A DNA stretch of 37,528 nucleotides, taken from an uncultured beta proteobacterium. GTDB taxonomy: Bacteria; Pseudomonadota; Gammaproteobacteria; Burkholderiales; SG8-41. Position numbers and translations under genes: made by a program. The DNA is taken from positions 1 through 37,528 of the forward strand of contig CAISYC010000072.1 in NCBI GenBank assembly GCA_903889565.1, written 5' to 3'. The notes beneath the pieces were generated by a model that saw nothing but the letters and a program-made list of their open reading frames with translations, made no database searches and was not told the origin of the DNA. Shown in pieces: positions 15,320 to 23,526 of this stretch. Every line of letters starts with the position of its first letter. Position 1 is the stretch's first letter.

Positions 15320-16315
15320 TTATTCCCGGTTGATGGCGATGGTCTTCGCCAGCCGCGCCCACTTGTCGGTATCGGCCTTGATGAAAGCGCCGAACTCCTC
15401 GGGCGTGCTGCCGACCGCCGTGCCGCCGTCGGCAACCAGCGGTTTGGCGTTGGCCGGTTCGCGCAGCACGGCGGCCGTTTCGCGCTGCAGCTTGAGCACG
15501 ATCTCGCGCGGCGTCGCCGCCGGCGCGAGGAGACCGGTCCAGAACAGCACTTCGTAACCCGGCAGGGTTTCGGCCAGCGCCGGAATGTCGGGCGCGGCGG
15601 GATCGCGTTTGGCGCTCGTCACCGCGAGCGCGCGCAACTTGCCGGCGCGCACCTGCGGCAGAGTGGACGCCATGGTCGTCATCATCATCGGAATATGGCC
15701 GGCCATCGTATCGACCACGCCCTGTATGCCGAATTTGTACGGCACGTGATTGAGTTTCAGCTGCGCGAGGCTCGCCAGCAGTTCCATCGACAGATGATTG
15801 CTCGCGCCGCTGCCGGCGGAGGCGTAGGACAATTCGCCGGGTCTTGCGCGCGCCAGCGCGATCAACTCCTTCACCGATTTGGCCGGCAGCGCCGGATGCA
15901 CCACGAACAGATAAGGCACCACCAGCACCAGCGACACCGGCGCGAAATCGCGCAGCGCGTCGTAGGGCATGCTCTCGTAGACCAGCGGGCCGGTGGCGAG
16001 CGCATTGATGCCCATCAGCAGGTTGTAACCGTCGGGGGCGGCCTTCGCCACGCTCTCGCCCGCCATGCGCGTGCCGGCGCCGAGCCGGTTGACCACCACC
16101 ACCTGCCATTTAAGCCGCTCGCCGAACACCCGCGCGAGCAGGCGCGCCGCGGTATCAGTGCCGCCGCCGGGGCCGGTGGGCACGATGATCTGGATCGGCC
16201 TGGTCGGAAACGTATCCTGCGCGAGGGCCGGCGCGATCGCCGCGAACATTGCGGCGAGCGGCAACACGGCATGGCTGAAAAACGCACGGCGTTTAATCAA
16301 GATCGCAGCCCGCAA
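15320..16315 (-). CDS. Bug-family receptor, first of a three-gene array
   Basis: A 331-residue Bug/TctC receptor at the head of three consecutive receptor genes. The start is uncertain: the signal peptide region (RRAFFSHAVLPLAAMFAAIAPALA, cut near residue 32) has only TTG candidates at 16315 and 16300 upstream of it, and neither has a good ribosome site. Landmarks are FPTRPIQIIVPTGPGGGTDT, APDGYNLLMGIN, VVHPALPAKSVKELIALARARPG and NHVPYKFGIQGVVDTMAGH. It is divergent from the alpha-beta-barrel gene at 16435, and the gap between them probably holds both promoters. Confidence 0.88.
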   Translation of the reverse strand: MRAAILIKRRAFFSHAVLPLAAMFAAIAPALAQDTFPTRPIQIIVPTGPGGGTDTAARLLARVFGERLKWQVVVVNRLGAGTRMAGESVAKAAPDGYNLLMGINALATGPLVYESMPYDALRDFAPVSLVLVVPYLFVVHPALPAKSVKELIALARARPGELSYASAGSGASNHLSMELLASLAQLKLNHVPYKFGIQGVVDTMAGHIPMMMTTMASTLPQVRAGKLRALAVTSAKRDPAAPDIPALAETLPGYEVLFWTGLLAPAATPREIVLKLQRETAAVLREPANAKPLVADGGTAVGSTPEEFGAFIKADTDKWARLAKTIAINRE

Positions 16316-16434
16316 AATAAACCGCGTCGAGTATAACGCAGCGCCGCGGCCGTTCTGCGGGCGCGGCGGCGGCAGGCTAGAATCGGCTATCCGCGCGGGT
16401 CGAGCGCGATCACAATCAACCGGAGGACTGCAGC

Positions 16435-17079
16435 GTGGACAAGCCGTACGGATATCTGACCGTCGCCATGAACTTCAAGGACATCGATGCCGAAGAGTTC
16501 AACGACTGGTACGACACCGAGCACATGGTCGAGCGCATCCACACGCCGGGCTTCATGAATGCGCGGCGCTGGCTCGGCGCCTACGATCCGCGCATTTCGC
16601 TGTCAAATTATGATCTGGAAAGTTTCGACGTGCTGAAAACGCCGGCCTATCAGGCGATCGTCGGCGTCAATCTCTCACCGTGGTCGCGCCGCATCGTGCG
16701 CAAGGCCACGCGTATCTGCCGCTTTCTGTCGGAGCAGGCGGTGCCGGGCCGGCTGGAAGGCGCGATGGAGGCCGAGGGCCTGCTGCTCTACGCCGCCACG
16801 GTGCCTGAAGCGATGGAAGACGAGTTCAACGCCTGGTACAACGAAGAACATCTCGCCCGCATGTCGAAAGTACCCGGCGTGCTGCGCGCGCGCCGCTTTC
16901 GGGTGCGCGAATCGGAGCAGCCGCACAAGTTTTTCGCGATATACGATCTCACCGAACCCGGGGTCGAGAAGTCGCAGGACTGGCAGGACGCCCTCAACAC
17001 GCCGTGGACCGCAAAACTGATTCCGCACCTGCAAAACGAAATCGAACTGGTGCTGCGGCGTTATCACATGAACGGTTGA
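16435..17079 (+). CDS. tandem dimeric alpha-beta-barrel (EthD-like) protein, function unknown
   Basis: A 214-residue cytosolic protein made of two similar halves. The first has FNDWYDTEHMVERIHTPGFM (about 22-41) and the second FNAWYNEEHLARMSKVPGVL (about 127-146), the D/N-x-W-Y-x2-EH-x5-6-PG signature of small dimeric alpha-beta-barrel proteins. Each half ends with a strand such as YGYLTVAM or KFFAIYDLTEPG. GTG 16435 has a GGAGG site eight bases before it, and a TAGAAT box at 16378-16383 may be the -10. A receptor gene starts 120 bases downstream on the same strand, across a repeat. No reaction can be assigned, though related domains handle small oxidised or lactone-type compounds. Confidence 0.75.
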   Translation: MDKPYGYLTVAMNFKDIDAEEFNDWYDTEHMVERIHTPGFMNARRWLGAYDPRISLSNYDLESFDVLKTPAYQAIVGVNLSPWSRRIVRKATRICRFLSEQAVPGRLEGAMEAEGLLLYAATVPEAMEDEFNAWYNEEHLARMSKVPGVLRARRFRVRESEQPHKFFAIYDLTEPGVEKSQDWQDALNTPWTAKLIPHLQNEIELVLRRYHMNG

Positions 17080-17101
17080 TGGCGTCAGGCATTGCTCAAC
17101 C

Positions 17102-17166
17102 CGTCATTCCCGCACGGGCGGAAATCCAGCTTGTCGCAGCCCGGATGGAATGAAATGAAATCCGGG
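17102..17166. repeat. REP-like palindromic repeats (two adjacent units)
   Basis: The stretch 17102-17130 (GTCATTCCCGC, then GGCGGAAATCCAGC) and the hairpin CCCGGAT/ATCCGGG (17140-17146 with 17160-17166) resemble intergenic REP-type sequences common in betaproteobacteria. They lie between the alpha-beta-barrel gene and the receptor gene. Confidence 0.5.
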
Positions 17167-17199
17167 AATCCGCATCCCGACATTGAAAGGTTCACCGAC

Positions 17200-18168
17200 A
17201 TGCGCGCAATTCTTGCCATCGCAATCGTGACCGTTTTTGCACCAGCGATCGCGTCTGCGGCCGATGCATGGCCGACCAAACCGATCCGGCTGATCGTGCC
17301 GCAGGCGCCGGGCAGCAACAGCGACATCGTCAGCCGCATCATCGCCGGCAAACTCTCCGATCTGCTCGGCCAGCAGATGGTGATCGATAACCGCACCGGC
17401 GCCACCGGCATGATCGGTGTCGAGATGGCCGCCCATGCCGCCGCCAACGGCTACACGCTGCTGGCGGGCTCGGTGGTGACACATGCGCAACTGCCGATCA
17501 CCTACAAAAAGCTGCCGTACGATCCGGTGAAGGATTTTGCGCCGATTTCCATTTTGTACCTGACCGATGTGCTGCTTGGCGTGCATCCGTCGCTGCCGGT
17601 GAAGACGGTGAAGGAATTCATCGCTTACGCCAAGAGCAAACCGAACGAACTCAATTACGCCTCGGCGGGCACCGGCTCGGTGGCCCATCTCGCCGGCGTG
17701 ATGCTGATCAGCATGACCGGCATTACCTCGACGCATGTGCCGTACAAAGGGGGTGCCGCCAACATCCTCGCCGTTGCCGCCGGTGAATCGCAATGGCTGG
17801 CAGCGCCGCTCGGCTCCACCATCGGCCAGGTGCGCGCCGGCCGCATACGCGCGCTCGCAGTCGGTGGCAGCGAACGCTCATCGTTCATGCCGGAACTGCC
17901 GACCCTGAGCGAAGCCGGCGTGCCCGGTTACCAGTTCTATACGTGGAACGGCCTGATGGCGCCGGCCGGCACGCCGCGCGCCGTCATCGACACGCTGCAC
18001 GCCGCCGTACTGAAGGCGGTGAAACTGCCCGAGGTGCGCGAGCAGTACGCAGCCGCCGGCATGGAGGTGCGCAGCAGCGCGACACCCGAAGAATTCGGCA
18101 CATTCATCGCGCAGGAACAGGCGAAGATGCGCCGGCTCGCCGCCAGCGGCGGGCTGAAACCGGAGTAG
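17200..18168 (+). CDS. Bug-family tripartite tricarboxylate transporter receptor
   Basis: A 322-residue receptor and the only Bug gene on the plus strand here. ATG 17200 follows GAAAGG and opens a signal peptide cut after ASA near residue 20; the longer frame from 17092 would include the upstream repeat and is rejected. Landmarks are WPTKPIRLIVPQAPGSNSDI, GATGMIGVEMAAHAAANGYTLL, GVHPSLPVKTVKEFIAYAKSKPN, THVPYKGGAANILAVAAGE and terminal LKPE. The stop is 30 bases from the convergent cytochrome gene. It probably shares transcription with the alpha-beta-barrel gene upstream. Confidence 0.92.
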   Translation: MRAILAIAIVTVFAPAIASAADAWPTKPIRLIVPQAPGSNSDIVSRIIAGKLSDLLGQQMVIDNRTGATGMIGVEMAAHAAANGYTLLAGSVVTHAQLPITYKKLPYDPVKDFAPISILYLTDVLLGVHPSLPVKTVKEFIAYAKSKPNELNYASAGTGSVAHLAGVMLISMTGITSTHVPYKGGAANILAVAAGESQWLAAPLGSTIGQVRAGRIRALAVGGSERSSFMPELPTLSEAGVPGYQFYTWNGLMAPAGTPRAVIDTLHAAVLKAVKLPEVREQYAAAGMEVRSSATPEEFGTFIAQEQAKMRRLAASGGLKPE

Positions 18169-18198
18169 CGCCGGAGCAGCGGCGCGCCCGCACGACCG

Positions 18199-18594
18199 TC
18201 AACGCTTGAGATAGATTTTGTGGCAGGCGGCGCAGGTTTCATAGAGCGCATCGCCGGCATCCTGCACCGCATCGGCATTGCGCGCCTTCGCCGCTGCGAG
18301 CGCTTTGGCCGCAGTCTCGCCCATTTCGCCTGAATATTTCTGCCACGACGCGGCACTGCCGGCCGGCGCCAGCGCATCGAGTTTCTTCGCCGCATCGACC
18401 AGCGCGGCCGCGCTCTTCTGCACCGCTGCCCATTCGGCGTCGTTGGCCGGCGCCTTGTTGCCGACGCCGAACACCACGTTCGAATCCGGAATGACCGTCG
18501 CCTTCATCAGGTCCATCACACCGTTCGTCTGCGCGAACGACACGCCGGCGACGGCCAGCGCTGCAAGCGCAATCGAAATCCGGACTTTGCTCAT
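18199..18594 (-). CDS. cytochrome c' (class II c-type cytochrome)
   Basis: A 131-residue periplasmic haem protein. A signal peptide (residues 1-21, ending SFA) is followed by a four-helix-bundle-like sequence and a C-terminal haem site CAACH (121-125), then KIYLKR. Haem attachment near the C-terminus is the mark of class II cytochromes c', which bind NO or CO or shuttle electrons. GGGGGAG lies before ATG 18594. It is the last gene of the minus-strand run beginning at 24459, 59 bases after the ligase subunit. It could serve the rubredoxin-linked enzyme in the same run, or be an independent NO-binding protein. Confidence 0.88.
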   Translation of the reverse strand: MSKVRISIALAALAVAGVSFAQTNGVMDLMKATVIPDSNVVFGVGNKAPANDAEWAAVQKSAAALVDAAKKLDALAPAGSAASWQKYSGEMGETAAKALAAAKARNADAVQDAGDALYETCAACHKIYLKR

Positions 18595-18653
18595 GATTCA
18601 TCTCCCCCGCGGCTTGTTTGCCCGAGTGTAACGCAGCAACCCTTTCGCACCGC

Positions 18654-19526
18654 TTACAAGCCCGCTTTGACGCCGGCCACCAGTTCGCCGAGCGATGCAA
18701 ATACAGTCACGCCTGCCGCGTTCAACGCCGCGCGCTTGGATTCGAAACTGCCGTGGCTGCCATGCACCAGCGCGCCGGCATGGCCCATGGTCACGCCTGC
18801 GGGCGCGCTGCGGCCGGCGATCAATGCAAACACCGGTTTGTCGAACTTCCGCGCAATCAGCGCCTGCGCGAATTCCTCCTCTTCGTGGCCGCCGATTTCA
18901 CCGATGATGAGCAGGCCCTCGGTGTGCGCGTCCTCCTGATAAAACGGCACCAGATCGGCGTAGCGCGTGCCTTTGACCGGATCGCCGCCGACGCCTACCC
19001 ACACCGACTGGCCGATGCCGGCCTGCGCCAGTCGATAGCCGGCTTCGTAGGACAGCGTGCCCGACTTCGACATCAGGCCGAGCGGGCCGGGCAACAGCGA
19101 ATCGTGCGGCAGAAAACCGAGCTTGGCTTCACCGGGCACCGCCATGCCCGGCGTCGATGCGCCGATCCACAGTACGCCGGCCGCGCGCGTGAGTTCAAGC
19201 GCGGCAACCGCATCGTGCACCGGCATGCCTTCGGTCGGCGTCACCAGCAATTGGATGCCGGCGGCGACCGCGTCCTTGATTGCATCAAGGAGTTGCATTG
19301 CGCCGACCAGCGCCACGCAGGCGGTCGCCCCCGTTGCGCGCACCGCGCTCACCGCGTCCGCAAATACCGGCACGCCATCGACGTCCTTCACATCAGCGCG
19401 CGGCGACACGCCGCCGACGATGTTGCTGCCGTAGTCGCGCATGATGCGGCTGTGCTGGCGCCCGGCGCGGCCGCTGATGCCAAGCACGATGACTTTGGTA
19501 TTGCCGTCGATGCGCGGCAGCTTCAC
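18654..19526 (-). CDS. succinyl-CoA synthetase alpha-like subunit (acid-CoA ligase)
   Basis: A 290-residue CoA-binding ligase subunit of SucD type; the family's usual length is about 290. The Rossmann opening VIVLGISGRAGRQHSRIMRDYG binds CoA, and MSKSGTLSYE (152-161) and GHAGALVHGSHGSFESK carry the family signatures; His249 is the residue expected to be phosphorylated. Related enzymes include malate-CoA ligase. The start is GTG 19526, overlapping the beta-subunit stop by four bases (GTGA), so the two are coupled. Location beside an oxaloacetate-decarboxylase-like enzyme suggests a dicarboxylate other than, or besides, succinate. Confidence 0.9.
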   Translation of the reverse strand: MKLPRIDGNTKVIVLGISGRAGRQHSRIMRDYGSNIVGGVSPRADVKDVDGVPVFADAVSAVRATGATACVALVGAMQLLDAIKDAVAAGIQLLVTPTEGMPVHDAVAALELTRAAGVLWIGASTPGMAVPGEAKLGFLPHDSLLPGPLGLMSKSGTLSYEAGYRLAQAGIGQSVWVGVGGDPVKGTRYADLVPFYQEDAHTEGLLIIGEIGGHEEEEFAQALIARKFDKPVFALIAGRSAPAGVTMGHAGALVHGSHGSFESKRAALNAAGVTVFASLGELVAGVKAGL

Positions 19527-20662
19527 GCTGCCTCCAGCCGGCGTTTCACTTCCGCCACCGCTTCATCCAGATCGGTATGCAGCGCAATCCCCGCCGTCAA
19601 AAAAATCTCGCGCGCGGCGGCAAGCCCGTTGCCGGCCAGCCGCGCCACCACCGGCACCCTGAATTCCGGCACCAGCCTGATCGCCTCGACCAGCAGGCGC
19701 GAAAATTCGCCGAGATCGGTGATGCCGGCGAATATATTGACGAGCAGGATACGCACCCGCGGCCCCGCGCTGATCCACTTCAACACATTGATGAGGCGCG
19801 CCGGATCGCCGCGAAAACCGCCGGTGCGCACGTCGAGAAAATTGTACGGCTTCAAATCCTGCGCGCGCAGCTCGTCGATCAGCATCATCGACAGCCCCGC
19901 CCCTGTCGTCAGCAGACCGATCTCGCCGTCGCCATCGACCACCACGTAATCGAAACCGTGCTCGAGCTTGACCGCGGCTTCGACGTACTGCGCCGCTTCT
20001 GTCCGCACCAGCGCTTCCAGCGCGGGCTGGCGCGACAGCGCGTTTTCATCGGCGACCACCTTGGCATCGCCGGCCAGCCACGATCCGTCGGGCCGCACGA
20101 ACAGCGGATTGATTTCGATCAGCTGCAATTCCGAGGCAACGAAGGCGTGCGCGAGCTGCGCGCAGGCTTCGCGCAAAGCCTGCGCTGCGGCCGCATCGAA
20201 GCCGATTGCCTGACGCGCCGCGCAATCGGCGATGGCAATGGTATCGAGCCGCACGACCTCGCTGCGAATCTCCGCCGCCGGCACGGTTTCGATATCCATG
20301 CCGCCGCGCGCGGACAGAATCACGCGCACACCGCCGGTTTCGGCATCGAGCAGCAGCCCGATATACAGTTCGGCGGCGCCCTCGACGCAGCGCTCGATGC
20401 GCACACGCTCGACACGGCGGCCCTTGACCGTGCGGCCGAGCATTGCGCGCGTTTGCCGCTCGACGTCCTCGCGCGTCGCTGCCGTCTGAATGATGCCGGC
20501 CTTGCCGCGGCCGCCCGCGCTGATCTGGCCCTTGACCACCCACGGGCCGGGTTGCGGCAGTTGATCCGGCAGCGCCTGCCCGACGCAGACGCAGACGCCT
20601 TCCGGCACCGGCACGCCGTAGCGCGTCAGCAATTCCTTGGCATCGTGTTCGTGTAGATACAT
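19523..20662 (-). CDS. succinyl-CoA synthetase beta-like subunit (ATP-grasp acid-CoA ligase)
   Basis: A 379-residue ATP-grasp subunit of SucC type, which phosphorylates the alpha subunit and activates a carboxylic acid with CoA. The N-terminal grasp domain shows MYLHEHDAKELLTRYGVPVP, WVVKGQISAGGRGKAG and LQLIEINPL with its metal-binding DAKV stretch. The C-terminal CoA-ligase domain shows FLDVRTGG and ILLVNIFAGIT. E. coli SucC has FLDVGGGA and NIFGGI at these places, so the substrate-binding loops differ, hinting at a different acid. It lies 41 bases after the oxaloacetate-decarboxylase-like gene and overlaps the alpha-subunit gene. Confidence 0.9.
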   Translation of the reverse strand: MYLHEHDAKELLTRYGVPVPEGVCVCVGQALPDQLPQPGPWVVKGQISAGGRGKAGIIQTAATREDVERQTRAMLGRTVKGRRVERVRIERCVEGAAELYIGLLLDAETGGVRVILSARGGMDIETVPAAEIRSEVVRLDTIAIADCAARQAIGFDAAAAQALREACAQLAHAFVASELQLIEINPLFVRPDGSWLAGDAKVVADENALSRQPALEALVRTEAAQYVEAAVKLEHGFDYVVVDGDGEIGLLTTGAGLSMMLIDELRAQDLKPYNFLDVRTGGFRGDPARLINVLKWISAGPRVRILLVNIFAGITDLGEFSRLLVEAIRLVPEFRVPVVARLAGNGLAAAREIFLTAGIALHTDLDEAVAEVKRRLEAA

Positions 20663-20703
20663 GAAAGCTTCGCGCCGCGCGGCGCCCTGTAATCGGCCGC
20701 CGG

Positions 20704-21561
20704 TTAACCCAAATAGTCGCGCAGTGCAGCCGCGTAACGCGCCGCCGCGGTGAATTGTTCCATCTCCTGCGGTGTGGCCAGTTTGGGTTTCAGTTCCGCC
20801 GGATCGCCGCCGGCATGCAGATGCGCGTAAACCTCGCGCAGCGCTCTGGCGACCGCGCGCACCGGCGGATGCCCCTGCAGCAGGATGCGCACGCCGCGCG
20901 CGGCAAGGTCCTCGCGCTCGACCTCCGGCGCGGTGCCGACGATGATCGGCAAGCCGACCGCGGCACGCACCGCATCGAAGTCCGCGAGTTTCTTCAGGCC
21001 GGTAATGAAAATCGCATCGACGCCGGTCTGTGCATAGGCGCGCGCCCGTTCCACCGCGCGCGTCGTATCCTCGCCCTTCAGCGCCGCCGTGCGCGCGGCG
21101 ATCACCAGCGCGGGATCGCGCCTTGCCTGCAGCGCCGCGCGCAGCTTGGCGGTCATTTCGGCGATCGACACCAGGTCGAATTCGCCGGTTGCGCCAAAAC
21201 GCTGCGGCATCACGAGGTCTTCGATGGTCAGCGCGGCCACCCCCGCATGCTCGAGCTCCTGCACGGTGCGCATCACGTTCAACGCATTGCCGTAGCCGGT
21301 ATCGGCGTCGACGATCAGGCTGAGATTGCTGTCACGCATGATGCGGCGCACCTCGTCGGCGAACTCGGTCAGCGTCTGCAGCACGAGGTCGGGCACCGCG
21401 AGTTCGATGGCCGCGCACACCGAACCGGCGAAAATGCCGAGACGGAAGCCGACCGCTTCGGCGACGCGCGCCGACAGCGCGTCGTAGACAGTGGCGGGCG
21501 ACAGGCAACGATCGCCTGCCAGCACGCTGCGGAGGTATTGGCGCTGCGCCGCGTGACTCAT
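20704..21561 (-). CDS. oxaloacetate decarboxylase-like enzyme (ICL/PEP mutase family)
   Basis: A 285-residue TIM-barrel enzyme of the isocitrate lyase/PEP mutase superfamily. The metal site DADTGYGNALNV (Asp85, Asp87) and AGVAALTIEDL are present, but the lyase loop K-K/R-C-G-H is replaced by MPQRFGATGEFD, so it should not cleave isocitrate-type substrates. This pattern and length match, from memory, the Pseudomonas PA4872-type oxaloacetate decarboxylase. ATG 21561 overlaps the stop of the CMD gene (ATGA at 21558-21561), fixing the start. Inferred role: decarboxylation of oxaloacetate or a similar 2-oxo/2-hydroxy acid in the operon's pathway. Confidence 0.85.
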   Translation of the reverse strand: MSHAAQRQYLRSVLAGDRCLSPATVYDALSARVAEAVGFRLGIFAGSVCAAIELAVPDLVLQTLTEFADEVRRIMRDSNLSLIVDADTGYGNALNVMRTVQELEHAGVAALTIEDLVMPQRFGATGEFDLVSIAEMTAKLRAALQARRDPALVIAARTAALKGEDTTRAVERARAYAQTGVDAIFITGLKKLADFDAVRAAVGLPIIVGTAPEVEREDLAARGVRILLQGHPPVRAVARALREVYAHLHAGGDPAELKPKLATPQEMEQFTAAARYAAALRDYLG

Positions 21562-22385
21562 GGGTTGTCCGCGCGCTGCATCGCGCGCAGGCCGATTTGC
21601 GCGGTGATCATGCCGGTCATCGGAATGACGCTGCAGATCGCTTCCAGCACGTTCTTTTTGCTCATGCCGTAATCGTAGGCGCGACGGATGTGTTCGGCGG
21701 CGAGGTCGGCTTCGCCACGTGTGCACAACGCGGCGATCGCAATCAGTTCGCGCGGGCCCGGCCCGAGCAGTTCGTCATCGGCATCGCCGTCAAGCAGGCA
21801 ATGATCGATGAAGGCCGTAGCGCGCCGGGCCAGTTCCGCATCGATGCCAGCGGCGTAACGCCAGTCGGCGTTATTGGCGAGACTTTCAGCATGCGTCGAT
21901 TGGCGTGTGCGTCCCATGCTCAATTCGGGAAACGGCGTCAGTTCCTGCGGCGCGCCGCCGGCCGGCATTTCGCCGTAGGGATAGGCCGGATTGTTCGCCT
22001 CCATGATGGCGAGCGAGACCTGCAAAATGGTCGAAGCCCAGCCGGCGACCGCGGCATAGGCGGTCGCGCCCTCGAATATCACGCGGTCGGTCATGCCCAT
22101 GCGGTAACAGCGCCGGATGTGGTTGGGCGTGTGCCGCATGTCACCCTTCGCGCACAGCGCCGGAATCGCGATCAGTTCGCGCATCTGCGCCGACAGCTTG
22201 CCGGCGCCGCCGGCCTGGCCGTGATACTGGTGGAGATAGCTGCCGGTCTCGTTGATCAGGTGATAGGTCCTGGGAATCGCGTAAGCAACCGGTTTCCACT
22301 CGGGAAAGATATCGCCGCGCGCTTTGGTGGCGCGCGCGAGCACGGCTTCCGGGCTCAGATCGTGTTCTGTTTTTTCGGCGGTCAT
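21558..22385 (-). CDS. carboxymuconolactone decarboxylase (CMD) family protein
   Basis: A 275-residue helical protein with two CMD-type repeats: MRELIAIPALCAKGDMRHTPNHIRRCYRMGM (about 67-97) and PRELIAIAALCTRGEADLAAEHIRRAYDYGMS (about 210-241). CMD relatives include gamma-carboxymuconolactone decarboxylase and AhpD; the AhpD CxxC redox pair is absent, so a peroxidase-reductase role is unlikely. Length is about twice that of single-domain members, consistent with internal duplication. It sits one base after the oxidoreductase gene and overlaps the next by four bases, firmly inside the operon. Substrate unknown, perhaps a lactone or ring-opened acid. Confidence 0.82.
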   Translation of the reverse strand: MTAEKTEHDLSPEAVLARATKARGDIFPEWKPVAYAIPRTYHLINETGSYLHQYHGQAGGAGKLSAQMRELIAIPALCAKGDMRHTPNHIRRCYRMGMTDRVIFEGATAYAAVAGWASTILQVSLAIMEANNPAYPYGEMPAGGAPQELTPFPELSMGRTRQSTHAESLANNADWRYAAGIDAELARRATAFIDHCLLDGDADDELLGPGPRELIAIAALCTRGEADLAAEHIRRAYDYGMSKKNVLEAICSVIPMTGMITAQIGLRAMQRADNP

Positions 22386-22386
22386 A

Positions 22387-23520
22387 TTATTTTTTGGCCG
22401 CCGCGCGCTGTTCGTCTGCCGGCGTGATCGGCAGCTGAACGGCCGTTTTCAGACGCGCCGACAAATCATAGGCCTTGGCCAGCATCAGACGGTGATGGCC
22501 TTCCTCGGCGGTGGCATGCGGTGTGGCAACCCCCATCGACAGCCGCATCAGCCACGACTGGGTCTCTTCATGCAGCGGCCCGCGCAGCGCGCCCAGCGCA
22601 ATGTCGCCGGCCGGCGTGCTGCCGACGAAATCGACCAGTCGGCTGCCGTCGGCGACATAACCCATGCCCTGCGCTTCCGACGCCGCGAGCACGAAATCGC
22701 GATGCGTGTCGTCGATGGTCATTACGCCGTCGGCGCCGACGATGCCGACCTCCAAGCCATAGACCGCACCCGGCCACGACACCGGCAGCGCCCAGCTGAC
22801 CACGCTGTTGTAGAGCGTGCCGTCGCTGAAGACCATGGTGCCGACCGTCGCATCGGTGCCCTTGCACAGCGGCCCCAGCGCCTTGTCGGTCGAGCGCGCC
22901 CACAATTCGACCGGCGTTTTGCCCTCCATCATCCACATCACGATGTCGAGCGCATGGGTACCGGAAATTACCATCGGCGAATTGAGCGCCGGATCGGAAT
23001 CGCGCTTGTAGTTGTTGAGCGCAACCAGCCGGTTGAGAAAGGCGCGCGAACTCACCGTGGAGATGTCGCCGAGGCCGCCGCCGGCGACCTTGTCCTTGGC
23101 CACCATCCAGCGGCGGCGAAAACGCTGCGTGTATCCGATCAGCGCATCGTTGCCGGCGGCGCGTATTGTGTTCAGCACCTTTTCCGACTGCGCCAGTTCG
23201 TTGGCGATCGGCTTCTCGATCAGCAGCGCCAGCTTGTTCGGATTTTCCAGCGCGGCCAGCGTCGGCTCGACGTGCAGATGACCGACGGTGGAGATCAGCG
23301 CCGCAGTCGCCTCCGGGCGCTTCAAGAGTTCGCGGTAATCGGTGGTGTAAAAATCGGCGCCGAGTTTATCGGCGACGAACTTCGCGCGCGCCGGATCGAT
23401 GTCGGCGATGCCGATCCAGTCCACCTGCGGATAACGCGCGGCGATTTCGCCGCGCTGCAAACCGATGCGGCCCGCGCCGACGATGGCGAGCCCGATGCGT
23501 TGCGGATTCTTTTTCTGCAT
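22387..23520 (-). CDS. Gfo/Idh/MocA-family NAD(P)-dependent oxidoreductase
   Basis: A 377-residue oxidoreductase. The N-terminal Rossmann fold has AIVGAGRIG (GxGxxG, Gly15-Gly20), the EKP motif is at 102-104 (LLIEKPIAN), and the C-terminal domain carries SGTHALDIVMWMME with His189 and Asp192, the family's usual catalytic pair. Such enzymes oxidise a sugar or polyol hydroxyl (for example inositol or gluconate types) or act on related cyclic alcohols. ATG 23520 is preferred over the TTG one codon earlier. It starts six bases after the cupin-rubredoxin stop. No sugar-transport genes are close, so the substrate may be a hydroxy acid or cyclic alcohol. Confidence 0.9.
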   Translation of the reverse strand: MQKKNPQRIGLAIVGAGRIGLQRGEIAARYPQVDWIGIADIDPARAKFVADKLGADFYTTDYRELLKRPEATAALISTVGHLHVEPTLAALENPNKLALLIEKPIANELAQSEKVLNTIRAAGNDALIGYTQRFRRRWMVAKDKVAGGGLGDISTVSSRAFLNRLVALNNYKRDSDPALNSPMVISGTHALDIVMWMMEGKTPVELWARSTDKALGPLCKGTDATVGTMVFSDGTLYNSVVSWALPVSWPGAVYGLEVGIVGADGVMTIDDTHRDFVLAASEAQGMGYVADGSRLVDFVGSTPAGDIALGALRGPLHEETQSWLMRLSMGVATPHATAEEGHHRLMLAKAYDLSARLKTAVQLPITPADEQRAAAKK

Positions 23521-23526
23521 CAAATG

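Noticed and set aside
14276-16336. 686-codon plus-strand open frame antisense to two receptor genes
   Set aside because: It is low-complexity, His/Arg/Gly-rich translation with no domain; the minus strand has complete Bug receptors.
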